From the NCBI GenBank assembly GCA_947179155.2, contig OX359275.1:41091898-41155897 (forward strand): DNA of 64,000 nt, written 5' to 3'. The DNA comes from Hedera helix (Eukaryota > Streptophyta > Magnoliopsida > Apiales > Araliaceae). A program made the position numbers and the translations under genes. The notes beneath the pieces are model-generated. The model did no database searches. It was not told the DNA's origin and was given only the letters and a program-made list of their open reading frames with translations. Positions 35,430 to 47,050 of the stretch are shown here, piece after piece. Position 1 is the stretch's first letter. Each line of letters begins with the position of its first letter.

Positions 35430-38400
35430 CTAGGAAGAATCTGGATTATGGGATTGTGAAGCAGCAAGAAAGATAGCACCAACTCCAGAGCCTCCATGAG
35501 AAGGCTCAAATATCACATGTTCTGAAAGAAAATTCCCCAGCATCTCCCATACATTGCTGTGGAGATAGTTCCTAAAGACTCGGTAGTGCTCGTAAAGCCC
35601 ACCTTCCACAGTAACTACACTTTTCTTGTTAGATACTCTTCCCAGCTTCTTTATAATCCTCACTATGCCAGCTCCAGCTAGACGAGCTCCCCGTTCTGCT
35701 ACAGTGTCACAGACCTCGGCTACTACTTCTCTCACCATTGGAGCAGAATTCGTAATCTGGGATTCGTAGAATTGTGTAATCAAATTAAACAGATTGTGTA
35801 ATCAAGGATCACTTTTATTTCCCCCAATGATAACATATAATTTTAGCTAACAAAAGCTGGTAAATACTGGCTCTTTGTCATCTTGAAGTTATGCTTCATG
35901 GTTATGGTTTATGAGATGATTAATGTAACGAAAAGAAGCTTAAATTACTGCAAAAAATAATAGGATTAATCAATGTGTATGTACCACGAAAATTTCTTTC
36001 AGTTTCTCATCAACCACTTCATAATCTTCTGATGTATCTTGATGCATTGCAGCCATATCTGGGGACCAATTTCATAGGTCAAATTTGATGTTATTTCATA
36101 ACTTCTTAGCATTTTCCATTTAAACCAAAATCAAAGTAAGACATAGTAATGAAATCAAACCCCCATCATCACATAACATCCGGACGGGGGATTTCACTTG
36201 CAGCAAGAAGACTAGAGTAAATTTCTTATATGGCTAAAATAAGTAAAAATTCTGCTTCTAATTTTGTACCTGTTTTTAACCCCTATGGAAAAGTAAAGTT
36301 TCGTTAATCAACCTATGAAATAGGAGTATGATTTATTTTTAAATCATAAACTATGTTTTACATATGTGGGTGATCTTTGTCTTCAAGTACAATAAACTAG
36401 GTTTTTAGCATAAAAGTCTTGTTACTTAGAGCAATCTATCCTTTCTTTTTAACCAATCGTGGGTGTCCGAACCTCTTAGAGTAATCTATTCTCCTCCTTA
36501 AAAAACAGAGGATGCTAACGCATCTTGACAAGAACTACTTCATGGCTCAACAAGTATGGAGTTGTAAGTTTGCGTGGCACACTATCTCCAAATAAAGCTG
36601 CCTCTTGGGCCATCTTTAGTAACACTCTTCTAACAATTTCTCCTAGATACGTCCCTGATATTAGCTTTCCAAAAATTTGAGAAAAAAATAATTAAGATAT
36701 AAATGCATCAATCCCACATATATGTCTATAAATAGACAACCTAACTACCTAAAGCGTATCCGCTGCAAGGATTTGAGCTTTTAACATCTAAAGAAGTATC
36801 AAACTCGGTTATAGGAAGATGAGAAGATCTGAAATTTCCCCATTCGATGCTAATAACCTGAAAGTTAAAATAGTCGTTAATCATGAGAAATTAGATCTTA
36901 ATTCTTCTATGAGCTAATTAGGAATTACTAACATGAAATTACTGACCATTTCTCCAGATTCAGGAGATGGGCCATGCCATTTGGGAACTTCTTGAGGTGG
37001 TTCTGTGTAAGCAGCATTGGTGGCCATACCTAGAGTAATTGCTGCAACGCTCTCATTGTTGTGGTATCTTCCTCCACCCAAATCTCCAGTGGTATCATCA
37101 ACCTGCACGCGCAAGCAGCTGCATAAACTTGTTTCAATGAAGTTAGTTAGCTAGATGGCAACTTGTTTAATAAAGTTGCATAATACTTGCAAAAGGGTAC
37201 TTGGATTAAACGCATAAGAGATTAACTACCGGTACAAAAGCGCGCAAATCAACACCATGTTTCTCCATAGTATGATTTCATTTACCAACTCTTTTCTGAC
37301 CAAATCATGATTTTTTGGTGAAGAATTAGAGGTGAAATTGGACTTAATTTGGTGGCCAAAGCTTGAAAACCAATGTGCAGTCCAACACCATAAATCAAGG
37401 GAATTGTTATTTTCACATGGTTTTTTGTTATTTTTGCAGGTGGATCCCATTTTTTACCTATAGCGACGGTTTTAAAACTGTCATTATATATTTATGACTA
37501 CATTTTACATGTTAAAACCGTCGCTATAGACCTATTGCGACACTTTACATATGAAAAGTGTCGCCATAGGTATATAGCGACGGTTTTAAAACCGTCGCGA
37601 TATCTAAACCCTGCGAAAATAACCAAAAAGCGAAAATATCAGTTTCCTAAATCAATCACTAATTTGAGAAATCTCTTTAGTATTTTAAAAAATTAAGCTA
37701 TGTGCAAGTATAATCAACCGTGTCATCGGCAGAGAAACTATTCCATTTGATGGCAGAGGCTGCAGCTTGGTCCACCTGGTAAGATATGGTTACACCTAAA
37801 TTATTTGTGGTCGCTTGTGCATCTTTGGTACCCTCTATATCTACAGAAGAAAAAAACTTGGCTAGCTGCAGGGCTACATATTCAAACAATTTCTGAAAGA
37901 GGAGTAATTAGAACAATTGATTTATAAATAAAGAAATTAACATGCTAAATGGATTAATGCAAGCAATTTAACACAAATGTTATTTTGATTGGCTTCATTG
38001 TAATATGATTTAGTTATTAAATTATGAACCTAACCAATGCCAAATAGTAAATACTCTTACTTAATTAATTAATTCACCTTAGAAGAAGTGGAAGGCATGA
38101 GATGAGAGGGAATAGAAACTTCCTCCCTATGCAAATCAGAGAGGGGTTCAGTTTTCCCTCCAAGTCTGGCTCGCAACATCGAGAAATTCTCTCCACGTAA
38201 ATTTAACCATAGTACAATCCTTTCTCATCACAGCATATATATATATACAAATATAAATGCCACCACGTGATTAATTAATTCACATGAAATTGAAATAAAG
38301 ATAAAGATTAATACTCAGTGGGGAGTGGATGAACGTAAGAGGGAAGCATGATGAGATTATTAGGTATGGCCAGTCCAGCTTTCATGTGAAAAACCAAGTC

Positions 38401-38496
38401 ATTAGCAATGTGCCATAGCTTTGGGACTGGAATGGCGCATTCTCTGGCGAATTTACGTACAATGCGTTGGGGTGCCTCCATCTTCTTTCTCTTCAA
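35430..38496 (-). pseudogene. Hexokinase pseudogene with introns retained
   Basis: Plant hexokinases phosphorylate glucose and some act as sugar sensors. Exon remnants, in order: 38496-38310 (FARECAIPVPKLWHIAND, MKAGLA); about 38235-38080 (GLYYG, then LNLRGENFSMLRARLGGK after a frame change); 37889-37700 (FEYVALQLAKFF, AIKW.SFSADDTVD); 37297-37233 (KELVNEII, then MEKHGVDLRAF in another frame); 37103-36950 (VDDTTGDLGGGRYHNN, LGMATNAAYTEPP, PKWHGPSPESGEM); 36853-36750 (ISIEWGNFRSSHLPITEFD); 36676-36550 (FGKLISGTYLGEIVRRVLL); 36058-35986 (MAAMHQDTSEDY); 35770-35430 (AERGARLAGAGI, VEGGLYEHY, GSGVGAIFLAASQ). The N-terminal anchor or transit region is missing. The substrate loop DLGGTNFR has become NLRGENFS and the nucleotide loop GTGTNA has become GMATNA. 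Two frameshifts and at least one lost splice acceptor (AA at 36678-36677) argue against function. A non-catalytic hexokinase-like gene is the alternative, but the frameshifts make it unlikely. Confidence 0.88.
37405..37641. mobile_element. Foldback element of the GACGGTTTTAAAA family in a pseudogene intron
   Basis: The outer left GGTTTTTTGTTATTTTTGCA is the inverted match of the right end, which reads GCTTTTTGGTTATTTTCGCA in reverse. Inside are repeated TATAGCGACGGTTTTAAAAC and GTTTTAAAACCGTCGC-like blocks plus a GCGACACTTT/AAAGTGTCGC pair. It sits between the third and fourth recognisable exons of the hexokinase locus. Confidence 0.75.
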
Positions 38497-38994
38497 TTTT
38501 AATCACTAGACTAATCAAGTTCAAATCTTCATATTGTGCACAAAAATTTTAAAATCTCAAATTTGAGATCATTAATTCCTTGTCAACTTCAAAAATTTGA
38601 TATTGGATACAAAAGTCATGCTAATGATTTTTTTATTTTTTTTTGAGAACCTACAGTGTTACAATGTAATGAATTTAAGTGTATATTACCTTCCATGAAA
38701 CACTTGTTGAAATCTGTGCTGAAATTTGACTTCTAGCTATTGAGAGATAGACTTGTGACTTTGTATAGTAAAGAAAAAAGTCTTTACCACTAGATTATCA
38801 CTTTTGCTCTCACGCTATATGATTTGAGATAATGGGAAGTTAATTTATGCATGTGATCTGTTATAGAGAAACATATGCGCCTTGTTATACTTACAATTTT
38901 ATTTTTTATTTTGTACAAATGAACTTATTATATGTATATTCCACTTTTTATACTACTCATATACAAATACAAATGTAAAAACAAAAGAAAGAAA
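38497..38994. other. Upstream flank of the hexokinase pseudogene
   Basis: AT-rich. No sequence coding for a hexokinase N-terminal hydrophobic anchor or plastid transit peptide was found here. Confidence 0.5.
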
Positions 38995-39004
38995 GTATTC
39001 TATA

Positions 39005-39136
39005 TATAACCAAGCCCCTCATGACTCAATGGTAAAATAACTATTCATCAGGCTTTGAATGCATGTGGTCTTGGGATTCAATAATATTAAAATTCTGCTC
39101 AAATTATCAAAAAAAGAAAAGAAAAAGAAGAAGAAG
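39005..39136 (+). mobile_element. Probable tRNA-derived SINE
   Basis: 132 bp flanked by an exact 10-bp duplication GTATTCTATA (38995-39004 and 39137-39146). It starts TATAACCAAGCCCCTCATGA, carries an A-box-like TGACTCAATGG and a B-box-like GGTCTTGGGATTCAA, and ends in an A-rich tail with GAA/AAG units. The A/B box spacing of about 40 bp and the purine-rich tail fit a Pol III-transcribed plant SINE. The B box has drifted from GGTTCGAATCC. Confidence 0.75.
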
Positions 39137-39509
39137 GTATTCTATAGTTTTTAATAGAAACTCAAATACAGTGACAAATGTAATGTAGCATAAAACAAAA
39201 GAATGTACATGGTAGTTGCTTGATATGGGGTCATGGTGAGGATGGTAACCTTAATGCTAAGGTTGCGTATCACTTTCTATTAGAGTCTAATGGCCAGGGC
39301 AACAACTCTTGTAAATGAAAATGGATATAGAATTGTAAAATAACACAAAAACTTGGTTTCTTTTGGTTGGCCATAAAGGAAAAAATTCTAACAAATGTTT
39401 CTAGATCCAAGAGGCATATGTGTGAGGTTGCAACTTGTGATAGATGTGGTGTTATTGATAAAACTACCTTACATGCGCTTAGAGATTACTCAAAGGCCAA
39501 AGTGGTGTG

Positions 39510-41454
39510 CAGGGGTAGATGCATTAGGAGGGCAGCATAGGCAACTGTCCCTACTGAATTTTTTTAATTTTTTTTAAAGTATACGAATAGGGGTAATTTT
39601 GGTATTTAGACTCCCATGTCCACTCTATCACTCACATGGCCACTCTGTCATTCACGTAGATAGTCGATAATATGCACGGAGCAAGAACAGAATAGAAAGA
39701 AAAAATTATCTTCTTATTACCTCTCTTTCTCTCTCTCCTCATATCACTAAATCCTCATCATTTTCTCTCTCTAGAAATCAGATATTCAAACACTATTAAT
39801 AAAATCCCTCCAAAGGCCAAAACCCTCTATAAATCTTTGATTCTCTTTCGGCGTAGTTGAGATCATGGAATTGGGGTTCACATGGCGAAGCGCGTGTATG
39901 AAGTTTAGAAATGAATCAATGTAAGATTTTTCTTAATTTTTGTATCTGGAATTAGAGGTGCACAAAAAATCGACCAAAATTGAAAAACCGATCAGACCGA
40001 ACCAAACCGTTACTATTTCAAACCAAAAAACATAAAACCGAATACTATAAAACTAAAAAACCAAGACTAGTTCGACCGATTTGGTTTGGCTTCTCAAAAA
40101 ATCGAAACCGACTAAACCGACCGAACAATTTAAAATTATAATATAATTTATATACTTTTTTAATAAATATTTATTTTATATAATTATATATTTATTATAT
40201 GTCTTTATTGTGACGAATTTACAAAACTACTATCCCAGTAAGTGAGTTAGGTGATTTTTATTTTTCGGATTTAGAAAATTTCTATTATAATTAGTAGTTA
40301 TTGAGTTAGTGATTTATTAATTATTATGAAAAATTGGCAATATAATAAATATCAAATTATCAATTACGAAACCGAATAATTGAATAAACCGATCGATTTA
40401 ACCGAAACCGAATAAACCTATAATCGATTACGATGTAAAAATTTGAGCGGTTTTAGTTTTTAATTTTTTATAACCGATTTAAATGATTTGGTTATTTTTG
40501 TTCCCCAAAAAATTGACCAAACCGACCGTGTGCACCCCTATCTGAAATTGTTTATTGACTATTACCATCTGGATATGTTTTATGTTTGCTCGGATTTTTG
40601 CAAAATTAGTGGGTTTTGATTGTTTTGGGATTTTTTGGTATCTTCTGTTTGCTATAGTATAAAATGCTTACTTTTGGTGTTTTTATAATTAAAATTTTGA
40701 AATACTTTTGTTGGTTTTGAAGAAAATTTGTTGGGATAATTTGGGAATCAATAAGAATATGCATAAATTAGCACCAAGCTGGAGTATTAAAACATGGGTG
40801 TTTATTCAAAAAGTTAGCTCAAAAGTGAAATCCACACTACCACATAGATAATTTACCAGTAGAATACAATTTAGATTGAATTCATGGAATTCTATTTGTG
40901 ATTTTGTTTAGATTGAATTCATGGAATTCTATTTGTGATTTTGGAGATTCGAATTGGTAAAGCCAAAAGCCATAAACTGAAAACGACTAAATTTTTAGCA
41001 TTATAATTATGTAAGCTTTAATTAAGGGTGTCCCATTTAATGAGCAGGGGATAAATTACAGACTAATTAAGTGTTAGGAATACCGTATTCTTCGATTGAG
41101 CTAATTAAATATTACGTGGAAAGGAAATGATAATAGAGATGAAACTTGTTGCTATTTGAATTATGTTTTTACTTTCAAATTTTGAGAAGTTAGGCATGTA
41201 TGATTTTGTTGGTTGATTTTTGATCCATGTGTGTTTATAAATTCACTTTCTATGTGAGTTGATTTTGATGTGTTTTGCTTTGATTTTGTTTGAATATAAA
41301 AAACATATTTGATTTGAGACTTTGAGAAGAGATTTAACATATATTAATATTGGATGATTAATATTATGATTAGTTCAAGTTTTCTTTATTTAACTTCAAA
41401 AAAAAAATTAGTTAAAATTTACCCCTACTGCGAAAAAATCCTGGATTCACCCCT
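39510..41454. mobile_element. hAT-like element inserted in LINE coding sequence
   Basis: The LINE reading AAA GTG GTG TGG GAC is interrupted so that GTGGTGTG occurs at 39502-39509 and again at 41455-41462, an exact 8-bp duplication typical of hAT insertions. The termini are CAGGGGTAGATGCATTAGG and, at the right, CTGGATTCACCCCT. Next to the left end is GGGCAGCATAGGCAACTGTCCC, shown here in two pieces: GGGCAGCATAGGC and AACTGTCCC. It resembles the element ends at 45642 and 47051. 1945 bp, no transposase recognised, and it contains a further insertion at 39953-40540. Confidence 0.88.
39953..40540. mobile_element. TAGGGGTGCAC-family element nested in the hAT-like element
   Basis: Termini TAGAGGTGCACA and TGTGCACCCCTA are inverted repeats. 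The flanking 8-mers are TCTGGAAT (39945-39952) and TCTGAAAT (40541-40548), one difference, fitting a hAT-type duplication. The interior is rich in ACCGAAACCG/CGGTTT phrases. 588 bp, non-coding. Related to the copy at 3211-3941. Confidence 0.82.
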
Positions 41455-41982
41455 GTGGTGTGGGACAAGTATCTTTCACATTCAGAAAAAAAAACCTTTT
41501 CTTCTCTATGCCCATTGCTGAGTGGATTCATAAAAATTTAAAAATCTGAAAATTACATTGTGTGGCCTGCTTATAAATGGAACCATATCTTTATTACTGT
41601 TGTGTGGATTATTTGGAAGAATAGGAACAAAGAAGTCATTGCAAACATATCTATGTGTAATTATGATATTAGCTATGCCATTAAATTTCTTGAGACCGAC
41701 CTTTATCATGTTTTATCTTCTATGACCAAAAATATAAGAAACACCAACCATAATCAAATCAGGTGTAGTTGTCCTCCATTGGGGTGGCTTACGCTTAATA
41801 CCGATAATAACTTGAAGGAAGTTCCTAAATCTTGTGATATTGGTGGCCTACTTCGGGATGGATGACTTGACAAATGGGTGAAAGGATTTATGAAAAGATT
41901 GGAGAGTGTAGTACACAAACTGCTAAACTTTGGGCTCTAAGGGAAGGGTTGCGAATAGTTGGGATATGAAAATCCAGAACTT

Positions 41983-42675
41983 GGAAGCATGATTTTTAAA
42001 CTCGAACCAGACCGTCGGCCCGATCGAAAAAAATAGGAACTGGTCGGCCTTCCGGTCCGGTTCAAGAAAAAAAAAACAGTTTTGGTCAAAATCGGTGACC
42101 CGGTGGTCAGACCGGTCGACCTAGTGACCCGGTCACCGACTTTACCGGTTCCTTACCTCTTTTTTTATTTATTTTAAATTTAAGCATTTGAACTCGATTA
42201 AATGTATCCTTGATTGAGTTTTGAGTTATGATCATGATTTAATATCTTTCTTTCATATAGATTTAATATTTATTTGAATTGTATAAAGTAAACATTGTAC
42301 AAATAGATTTATTTATTTTTATCGAATTTGATTGAATATATTCTAGAGATGTTTATGTTCATTTATGTTTGATTTTATCACTCTTGAGTCTAAAATTTTG
42401 AGTTATGATCATAATTTAATATTTTTTTTTTAATATAAATTTAGTATTTATTTGAATTGTATAAAGTGAACATTGTACAAATAGGTTTAATTTTTTTGTG
42501 TAGATAAATTGATTAATTTTATATAGTTATTAAATATTATATATAATATATAATAATAATTAATATATTAATTATTAATTATTTATTACATATTAATGAC
42601 GTCACCGATTTAATAATAGTCCAATTAATGATTCCCATTCATTTGATATTTTTTTTAATTTGATGATGGATACGA
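41983..42675. mobile_element. CCGGTC-rich element interrupting LINE RNase H
   Basis: Lies between LINE RNase H segments ending AKLWALREGLRIVG and starting near 42680. It opens GCATGATTTTTAAACTCG, followed by GAACCAGACCG and dense CCGGTC/GACCGG phrases. It shares GACGTCACCGATTTAATAA with the comparable GATGTCACTGGTTCAATAA of the element at 24120-24471. Two near-identical segments inside (TGAGTTATGATCATGATTTA at about 42221 and TGAGTTATGATCATAATTTA at about 42400, each followed by TTTGAATTGTATAAAGT) form an internal duplication of about 180 bp. Exact ends uncertain. Confidence 0.65.
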
Positions 42676-43170
42676 ATCTGAGAACAGAACACTACTCGGA
42701 GGTGTATTTGGATTAAATGCCTTATGGACAACAGAGATGATACGTCACATCCGGACGCTGCTCTTATCCAAGATTGCAGGAGATTACTTCGCATGCCTTG
42801 CAATTTGATAGTCACTCATGTTGGGAGTAATGGAAATAGGTGTGCTGATTTTTTAGCAAATGCAGGACAATTAGCTACTTATGATATATCTCTACGAAAC
42901 CATCATATGCCATCTCCTTAAACAAGTACATGGCACCAAAAAATAAAAAAAGTAGATGGCTGTTGCTGATCTTTAAATGGATACCGTCCTATTCATAAGT
43001 GAGTAGTACCTAGCTGGTTTCGCTTGGGCCTTATGTAGCTCGGGCAGTAGTATACATACTTTTGGATTCCTAAGTACTCAGGCGGTGGCTTTAGGCCTAG
43101 TTACCCGGGCCTTTTATGGGCCTAGTTAGGGATATTTTGTGCTTTTTGTTTTTCTCTATATTGCCAAAAA

Positions 43171-44452
43171 AAATGCCCAAAAAAAACCTGTTTGACTTGT
43201 ATCCAAATTGAATTAAGTAGCCTGTGAACAAATCCAGTACCTTGTTTTATTAACTCAAGTTTATGAGCCGATGAAAATTACGAATAATGCTAGGATAATA
43301 AAAGAAAGTTATAATAAAAGATGTGTCAAATTATAAAATAAATGTTTTATTATATATGGGTGACTCCAATAATTATAATTAATTATTATCATACACATTA
43401 TTTTGTATTCAATATTTTGTCACCAAAACATTATTAAAAAAATATTGTACCCTTCTTAAGTTTATAATTTCCTTTTATTTTTCTTCATTTTTGTGATAAC
43501 TTTCCCTTTAACTTACACAGTGCGAAATTACAGGGCCAAATATCATCTTTTTCCGTATTAAAAAAACAAAAAACAAAAAACATGGTGGATTTTCTTTTTC
43601 TCTTTGTTGTAGAGAACTCTGTAGATGGACCCTTATACCACCATTTTCAATATGCAAAGCATGTTTCGGTAAGGCCAACAAAGTTTGAATGTGCCGCCCT
43701 TTCCGCTTACCTACGGTAAATTAATTCCTCATTTTTCTTTTTGAAATTACTCACCCCTTTTCACTCGTCAAAACTATATATGGTGCCAAAGCCAATTTAG
43801 TCTAGCTAACGACCCAAAACAAAAGAGAGAGTCAATGTAGCTACCCAACAAGATCCTCCTACAACTTATTAATTAATTACCCCACAAGTAAACCCACCAC
43901 TTGTGGCTAATATGCATACACACGTGATAACAATATTCAACCGTCAAGAATAAGGGGTCAAACAACAAGTACACACAATGTCATAGATCATAATTAACTA
44001 TATATTTGGGCGGATTACTGCTCTTTCAACTCAAGCGTAATAATTATTATAAGATGTATTAATTGTTAAATAATTTTAATTAAAAGAGGTAGAAATTTAA
44101 GAACAAACTGTTAATATGGAGGGGAATGGCCCTATAAATTTATCCTTCAAGAATGCAGCAATTAAACTCAACCTTGTGAGAACTTGGTTATTATGGGTCC
44201 TTCCAGATGTAGCAATTATGTTCTTCTTAATTAATACCAATGATTGGTTGATTGACATTGAAGACAATGCAAATAGGTAGATAAGAAGAAGAAAAGGAGA
44301 TTGGAAATTACCTTTGATATTTCGACACTTGAGTTTCAGTAAATAGTTAACATTATATAAGGTTTATTTAACCATCAATCATAACCATTCATCTTAGCCT
44401 AATCTTAGCACTCTATTTATTTATATATATTATTCTTCATGAAACTTACCTG
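43171..44452. other. Intergenic, nothing recognised
   Basis: AT-rich sequence between two LINE remnants; no gene or RNA signal recognised. Confidence 0.5.
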
Positions 44453-45465
44453 CTGATCGTGGTTGGATTTGGAGAACTCATATCCCTTCTAGACTACAAG
44501 TTTTCTTTGTGGAGGGTTAGTTATGAGAGACTGCCCACCAAGTCCAAGTGTTCTTTATGTCAACCATATTCATCTGTTTCAATCTTGCAGGTTTTCCAAA
44601 CTGGTTTGGCAAATTCTGAATTCTTAATCACCAAATCAAAAAAAAAAAATCATAATAATTTCTACTCTTGGCTTGAGCATAATCTGCGAAACATCTTGGT
44701 CGTAGCTTTTTATAAATGATATTTGGTCATTATGGCTTAATCGTAATGCTATTATTTTTTAGCAAAAAAAAGAACCACACTGCATCGGCTCATTCGCAAC
44801 GGTTACATGCAAGCATTAAGCTTCTGTTTGGTAGGCTTGGAACTTTTCACTTCAACTCCCAAGCTTGTGCTAAGGCAAGTCCAGTGGTTAACTCCCTCTC
44901 CAAGCACCATTAAAATCAATACAGATGGGAGTGTCTTCCCCAGCCACTGTTTTTAGAGATTCTCAGGGATGTTGGCTGTATGGCTCTATGAGAGAATTAA
45001 TACGTGTTTCAGTCCAGCAAGCTGAGCTCTGGGTTATCTTTGATGGCCTATCTCTTTCCTGGAGAATGGGTTATGATAATATTATCATAGAATCGGACAG
45101 TAATTTAGTGCTTGATATGTTGCAAAAATCTTCGGTATGTAACTTATTGTTGTCTACCCTTCTTTACAATTGCAGGAATATCTTGGCCAGGCAGTTGCTG
45201 GTGACCCCGCAGTTCGTATTTAGAGAATTAAGCTAATTAATACGGTGGCGGACATCCTAGCCAAACAAGCTCAAGCGCAGGAGGATGTTTTTTGTGACTT
45301 GTCAATTACCGCCTAGTTAGTTCTATTTTGGATATTTTGAACAATGATTCTATGGGAAGGAAGGACTGCCCCAATATGTGTAGTCCATAATATATACTCT
45401 CGATGTCGGCCTGCTTCTTAAGTTTTAATATATAAACTATTTTCTTTTTTTCAAAAAAAATAAAA
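44453..45465 (+). mobile_element. Second LINE 3' remnant (zinc-type and RNase H segments)
   Basis: 44459-44560 gives WIWRTHIPSRLQVF and RVSYERLPTKSKCSLC (RT-associated zinc-type region). 44900-45300 gives RNase H pieces INTDGSV, FRDSQGCW, QQAELWVIFDGLSLSWRMGY, IIIESDSNLVLDMLQ and VADILAKQAQ. Several frame changes and stops. The A-rich tail is near 45455-45470. The catalytic DG and ESD motifs are still legible. It is independent of the 39.2-43.2 kb copy, because both contain the same RNase H region. Confidence 0.85.
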
Positions 45466-46727
45466 TAGTCACATTGAACTAATGTAGATAACTAGATATT
45501 ATTAAAATATCACCACTCTTCATTCATATACTTCTAATTAATTAATGTACCCCACTGACAAATTATATTTTTCACAAGTTCTTTTACAAAAATAAATAAA
45601 TAAATAAACAAAGGAAGAAGAAGTTTAACCATAGCTGTACACAGGGGCGGATCTGTTCATGGGGCAGAGGAGGCAGCTGCCTCTGCTCACTTTTTGGAGA
45701 CTACATTTCTACCAACAAAAATCTTTCCACTGAAAAAGATGGCCGGAGAGACCACCGGAGCAGGAAAGTCTGCAACTTTTCTTGGGCAATTTTGTCCGTG
45801 AGAATCTGGGGGAGTGGAACTGTAAAAAGATTCTTCAGATCTCTGTACTTGTACCCAAATGTGGCAAATCAATCAATTGTCTACCAAAATTATAAAAAAC
45901 TAGGATAATCCTATTACTCCGACTTAACCTATGAAATCCAGCCGGAAAAAACAATGTCCACCCAGATTTAGAAATAAGAACTGGGGAATTATCAAATTAA
46001 TCCCTTGAATTTTGACTCTTTCTTTTGTTTCTTCGGGAGAAGAGTCGAGAGAGATAAAGAAGGGAAACAGAGGAAATAAAGAAATGAATGGACAGCGAAC
46101 AGAAGAATGACCAGACAATACAATATAATTAATTATATACTAATCATTTACTTGTGCATTGTTCAAAAGATTTGGTAGAATCAGCTACCAAGCTACTTGG
46201 AGACTTACGGGTTGTGGGCTTTGCTTCTCATTGGCTATGTTTTTTTGATTCTCCTGCTTGTGTACACTCCATGTGGTACAGGGACGGCTCCCCCTTTTGG
46301 CGTCTTTTTGCCAAATGGGATATCTCTCATGAACCATAGCACTTACCGGTGCCTTTATAATCTTTTCATTTCATGTAAGAGGTCAAATAACCACCAACTT
46401 AGAGGTACCAGTAACTCACAAACCAGAACGTGGGTGGTCAATTGACCTCACTGAAAACAAATAATATAGGATAAATTTTAATTTTTTAAGTATTATATAT
46501 AAATTTATCCCACTCAAATTTTATAATTTTATTATTATACGGGGTCAAAGGGGTTAAATTAAAATTTTATAATTTTGTTAATCAAATTTTAAACTCATAT
46601 CACTCATATCCCCTCAATATATATATATATATATGTATCTCTCTATAATATTTTTAAACTAAATAATACTCTAATTTACATTATTTTTAAAAATAATTAA
46701 TGAATTAATTACTTATGAACAATTATG

Positions 46728-46730
<3 letters not shown>

Positions 46731-46774
<44 letters not shown>
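46731..46774. repeat. Compound (TA)n-(TG)n microsatellite
   Basis: About 6 TA units followed by about 16 TG units. Confidence 0.95.
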
Positions 46775-46775
<1 letters not shown>

Positions 46776-47050
46776 TTCAAAAGTATAAAACTATTAAAAA
46801 TATTGGTTCGGGAGCGCTGCCCCCGAACCCACATTAAATTATTTGTAGTTTCAAAATAATTTTGACCCCACTAAAAATTAATTCTAGCTTCGTCACTGGG
46901 TAGAATTGTAATAGGTTCTTACTTATTACGCATCTCTACAAAACAATTATCACTAATCTTATTCAAGTAGCTGACAATAAAAAATCGACCTAAATATTCA
47001 TAATATATCATCTTTTTTATTTAAAAAGGCATCAATATGTCTTTGTACAC

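Larger units (their letters stand above)
39205..43170 (+). mobile_element. Old LINE 3' half, broken by nested DNA transposons
   Basis: Host pieces read in order as LINE ORF2 C-terminus. 39230-39509 gives DGNLNAKVAYHFLLES, the zinc-type segment TNVSRSKRH...CDRCGVIDKTTLHAL and AKVVW. 41455-41980 gives VVWDKYLSHS, AYKWNHIFITVVWIIWKNRN and PPLGWLTLNTD, then AKLWALREGLRIVG. 42680-42921 gives the RNase H tail TSHPDAALIQDCRRLL and GNRCADFLANAG. The 3'-UTR seems to run to the oligo-A near 43162-43170. Stops and frame changes are frequent, so it is a dead, old copy. The 5' end is approximate and no target-site duplication was identified. Confidence 0.85.

Noticed and set aside
46154..46445. Two overlapping plus-strand frames inside the composite hAT-like element
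   Set aside because: Checked for transposase or zinc-finger motifs and found none.
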